This document shows positions 6,143 through 7,693 of a stretch of DNA of 7,693 bases, in pieces. Both the position numbers and the translations under genes were made by a program. This stretch comes from Pseudanabaena sp. CAN_BIN31 (GTDB lineage: Bacteria; Cyanobacteriota; Cyanobacteriia; Pseudanabaenales; Pseudanabaenaceae). Under the pieces are notes generated by a model. It was not told where the DNA came from. It was given only the letters and a program-made list of their open reading frames with translations, and did not search any database. Numbering within the stretch: position 1 is the first letter of the stretch; every line of letters begins with the position of its first letter. The stretch lies in NCBI GenBank assembly GCA_026785865.1, contig JAJAZG010000391.1, forward strand, positions 1 to 7,693. The letters run 5' to 3'.

Positions 6143-7135
6143 CTAAAGTATAACCGTTTGATTAGTAATAGCCGACTTCTCCGCCGCATTGGCAACCGCT
6201 AAGGAATGCAAAATACTTTCGTGATTAGTGTAAAGCGGCGAACCAGTAAATAAATGCGAAAGCACATTTTCGGTATCCTTCTTAAACAAACCTCTCGTTG
6301 TCCCCGCGTCAAGTTCTATCTCTCCATCCGCCGTAATCAATTTGCCCTGATCACCCGAAAACACGATCGCCCCTTGACTTCCCTGTAACTCCATAATTCG
6401 CTCTGGATGCCAAAAATTTTCACCCTTGCAGTAGCTGATATCTGCAAGCACTCCATTCTCAAACTGAAGTTGAGCATTGCAGATACAGGAAGTAAAATGA
6501 CGTGGCAAATTGTCGCCGCTATAGCTTAACTGACAAGAAACCGCCTTCACTTTGCCAAAGAGAACAATGATGCGGTTTAGCCGTGACACTGCTGCCGTCA
6601 ATGGAAATCCAAACAATTCTGGCTGATATGTCCATTTGTCAGGTACAGGATAATGTGGACTTTTGGTGGAATATCTTGCATAAAAAGGAGTGCCAATTTT
6701 AGCCAAATTCTCAACTACTAGTCGATGCACACCGCCTAATAATTCGATATGCTCAATATGGAGCATCAGGTTTTGCTGCTTAGCAAGATTGACTAATTCC
6801 TCTGCTTCTAAATGACTAAAAGCCAGAGGATATTCGACAATCACATGTTTTCCAGATCGCAATGCTTGCCGAACTACAGCCGCATGATCGCGATTAATAT
6901 TACAAACCAACACCAAATCAATATCAGTACGCATGACCAGTTCTGACCAATATTGATACACATTCGCGATCGCAAATTCTGTCGCGATCGCCTGTGCTTT
7001 TTCAGGATTACCCGCGATCGCCACAAGTTGCATCCTTGGATCTTGGCTCAAAATCTCTGTTCGTAACTTGGCAACAAAGCCAGAACCAACAATGCCAACC
7101 CGCAAAGGTTGATGTAAGGTCGCGTAACTAGTCAT
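6143..7135 (-). CDS. bvdR: Biliverdin reductase BvdR (Gfo/Idh/MocA fold)
   Basis: This 330-residue NADPH-dependent enzyme is predicted to reduce biliverdin IXalpha to bilirubin. In cyanobacteria it influences phycobiliprotein and pigment balance. The N-terminal Rossmann domain starts VGIVGSGFVA (13-22), with LVLVCNINRDHA near 74-84 and the EYPL motif at 101-104, whose Tyr102 matches the conserved active-site-region Tyr. The C-terminal oxidoreductase domain holds the BvdR-specific stretch HIEHIELLGGVHRLV (126-140) and then FYARYST (151-157). It continues with GFPLTAAVSRLNR (176-188) and RGLFKKDTENVL (281-292). Arg185 and Arg188 align with the arginines implicated in substrate handling in Synechocystis BvdR. 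These matches, recalled from the Synechocystis protein (slr1784, about the same length), separate it from generic sugar oxidoreductases of the fold. The start ATG lies 18 bp after the stop of the small membrane-protein gene, so the two are probably co-transcribed. No heme oxygenase gene is in view. Confidence 0.9.
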   Translation of the reverse strand: MTSYATLHQPLRVGIVGSGFVAKLRTEILSQDPRMQLVAIAGNPEKAQAIATEFAIANVYQYWSELVMRTDIDLVLVCNINRDHAAVVRQALRSGKHVIVEYPLAFSHLEAEELVNLAKQQNLMLHIEHIELLGGVHRLVVENLAKIGTPFYARYSTKSPHYPVPDKWTYQPELFGFPLTAAVSRLNRIIVLFGKVKAVSCQLSYSGDNLPRHFTSCICNAQLQFENGVLADISYCKGENFWHPERIMELQGSQGAIVFSGDQGKLITADGEIELDAGTTRGLFKKDTENVLSHLFTGSPLYTNHESILHSLAVANAAEKSAITNQTVIL

Positions 7136-7153
7136 GGTTTGGAAGTTCTCTAA

Positions 7154-7441
7154 TTATTTGAGGCGATGTAGTTTAGAAGGAGGCAATAGTTTGCGCTCTG
7201 GTGCGACTTTGGGGCGAGGCGATCGCACATAAAAGATTTTACGTCCCGTTGTCTCATTTATCCAACGCGCAAAACGACTCCAAACTTTTTCGGATAGATA
7301 TTTCTGAACAACAATCGCTAAACCAAGGACGACAGCGATCGGGAATACTGAGTCAAAGGGATTGCCATCACGACTGCCCACAAATAGCAGCACAACTGAG
7401 GAAATCAGTGCAGAGATTAGTAAAAATTGAAATTTAGACAT
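7154..7441 (-). CDS. Small membrane protein with two helices, unknown function
   Basis: I do not recognise this 95-residue protein. Two hydrophobic segments are clear: about 5-22 (QFLLISALISSVVLLFVG) and about 32-48 (VFPIAVVLGLAIVVQKY). They are joined by a short polar turn (SRDGNPFD). The rest, from about 50 to 95, is basic and probably cytoplasmic: WSRFARWINETTGRK, then a proline/arginine/lysine-rich tail (SPRPKVAPERK, ending SKLHRLK). A good AGGA ribosome binding site 5 nt before ATG 7441 and a HIP1 site in frame support it as a real gene. It lies 48 bp after thrB and 18 bp before bvdR on the same strand, so it is probably part of the same transcript. The basic tail could contact RNA, ribosome or lipid head groups, but that is a guess. 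Confidence 0.8.
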   Translation of the reverse strand: MSKFQFLLISALISSVVLLFVGSRDGNPFDSVFPIAVVLGLAIVVQKYLSEKVWSRFARWINETTGRKIFYVRSPRPKVAPERKLLPPSKLHRLK

Positions 7442-7446
7442 CGGTT

Positions 7447-7450
7447 TCCT
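7447..7450 (-). promoter_or_regulatory. Shine-Dalgarno AGGA of the small membrane protein
   Basis: AGGA reads on the minus strand 5 nt before ATG 7441. It is the clearest ribosome binding site in the window, since the other starts have weak or no match, and it fixes this start codon. Confidence 0.6.
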
Positions 7451-7489
7451 ACAGTATTCGTTAATTATTTGACGCGATGCGCTAGAGAA

Positions 7490-7693
7490 TTAACGAGTTT
7501 TAAATGTTGTACCATCTTTAGCGATCGTTAGGCACTTGGTTACAGCCGTGACCCCAATTGCGAACCATGCTTGTTGCATGGCTTGAGCGACTGACTCTAT
7601 TGTACTCATCGGCGCTAAAGAAAGCAGCGTTGGCCCCGCACCACTGATCACCATGCCATAAGCTCCCGCCGCGATCGCCGCCGCTTGCACATC
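7490..7693 (-). CDS. thrB: Homoserine kinase ThrB, C-terminal part (cut by window edge)
   Basis: Only the last 67 residues are inside the window; the frame is open at the right edge, so the GTG at 7690 is not a real start. The visible part contains the GHMP-kinase C-terminal motif in AAGAYGMVISGAGPTLLSLA, with the glycine-rich SGAGPTLL typical of homoserine kinase. The usual closing helix and strand follow (VAQAMQQAWFAIGVTAV). Homoserine kinase phosphorylates homoserine with ATP in the pathway to threonine, in the cytoplasm. Other GHMP kinases (mevalonate or ISPE-type) share the fold, but the AAGAYG-VISGAGPTLL spacing favours ThrB. It ends 48 bp before the small membrane-protein gene. Confidence 0.85.
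   Translation of the reverse strand, partial: DVQAAAIAAGAYGMVISGAGPTLLSLAPMSTIESVAQAMQQAWFAIGVTAVTKCLTIAKDGTTFKTR

Larger units (their letters stand above)
359..7678. repeat. HIP1 octamers (GCGATCGC), 19 copies
   Basis: Exact GCGATCGC palindromes start at 359, 877, 1306, 1510, 2067, 2724, 2964, 3693, 4119, 4172, 4563, 4767, 5635, 5902, 6966, 6984, 7014, 7219 and 7671. That is about one per 400 bp, against one per about 65 kb expected for a random octamer in balanced DNA. Every copy lies inside a coding region and none in a spacer. The count was made by eye, so one or two could be missed. This is the cyanobacterial HIP1 signature. Confidence 0.9.

Noticed and set aside
5830..6153. Plus-strand open frame of 107 codons ending in a KGGWGGS-like stretch
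   Set aside because: It is antisense to folD and then reads through the inverted repeat; that C-terminal sequence is the usual chance translation of this kind of repeat.

Overview
The window looks like ordinary chromosomal DNA from a cyanobacterium. Three things support this. The octamer GCGATCGC (the cyanobacterial HIP1 repeat) occurs 19 times in 7.7 kb. The encoded proteins include a biliverdin reductase of the cyanobacterial BvdR type and an NtcB-like LysR regulator. A G/C-run inverted repeat of a kind common between cyanobacterial genes lies near 6.1 kb. A Pseudanabaena-like organism is possible, but the genus cannot be fixed from the sequence alone.

All eight genes lie on the minus strand, so transcription runs from high to low coordinates. 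The right edge holds the 3' end of thrB (homoserine kinase). It is followed by a 95-residue unrecognised two-helix membrane protein and then bvdR (biliverdin reductase), with gaps of only 48 and 18 bp. An 86-bp nested inverted repeat follows the bvdR stop. Next is folD (one-carbon folate metabolism), then a 138-bp spacer with two overlapping hairpins, and then the LysR-type regulator. A perfect 17-bp-stem hairpin closes that gene. A TATAAT box next to the hairpin begins a three-gene group: a TrpD2/YbiB-type protein, a THUMP-domain RNA methyltransferase of the RlmL family, and a large FAD-dependent protein of unknown substrate. The methyltransferase and FAD genes are 2 bp apart. The leftmost 102 bp are intergenic, with no firm gene call.

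Functionally this is a housekeeping neighbourhood: amino-acid synthesis, bilin reduction, folate, a probable nitrogen regulator and rRNA modification. I see no transposase, CRISPR array, tRNA, rRNA, toxin or defence gene, and no convincing new multi-gene system. The points most worth a second look are four. The TrpD-like protein has lost the PRPP-binding signature and sits next to an RNA methyltransferase. The hairpins between folD and the LysR gene are mutually exclusive. The small membrane protein sits between thrB and bvdR. The FAD protein's function is unknown.
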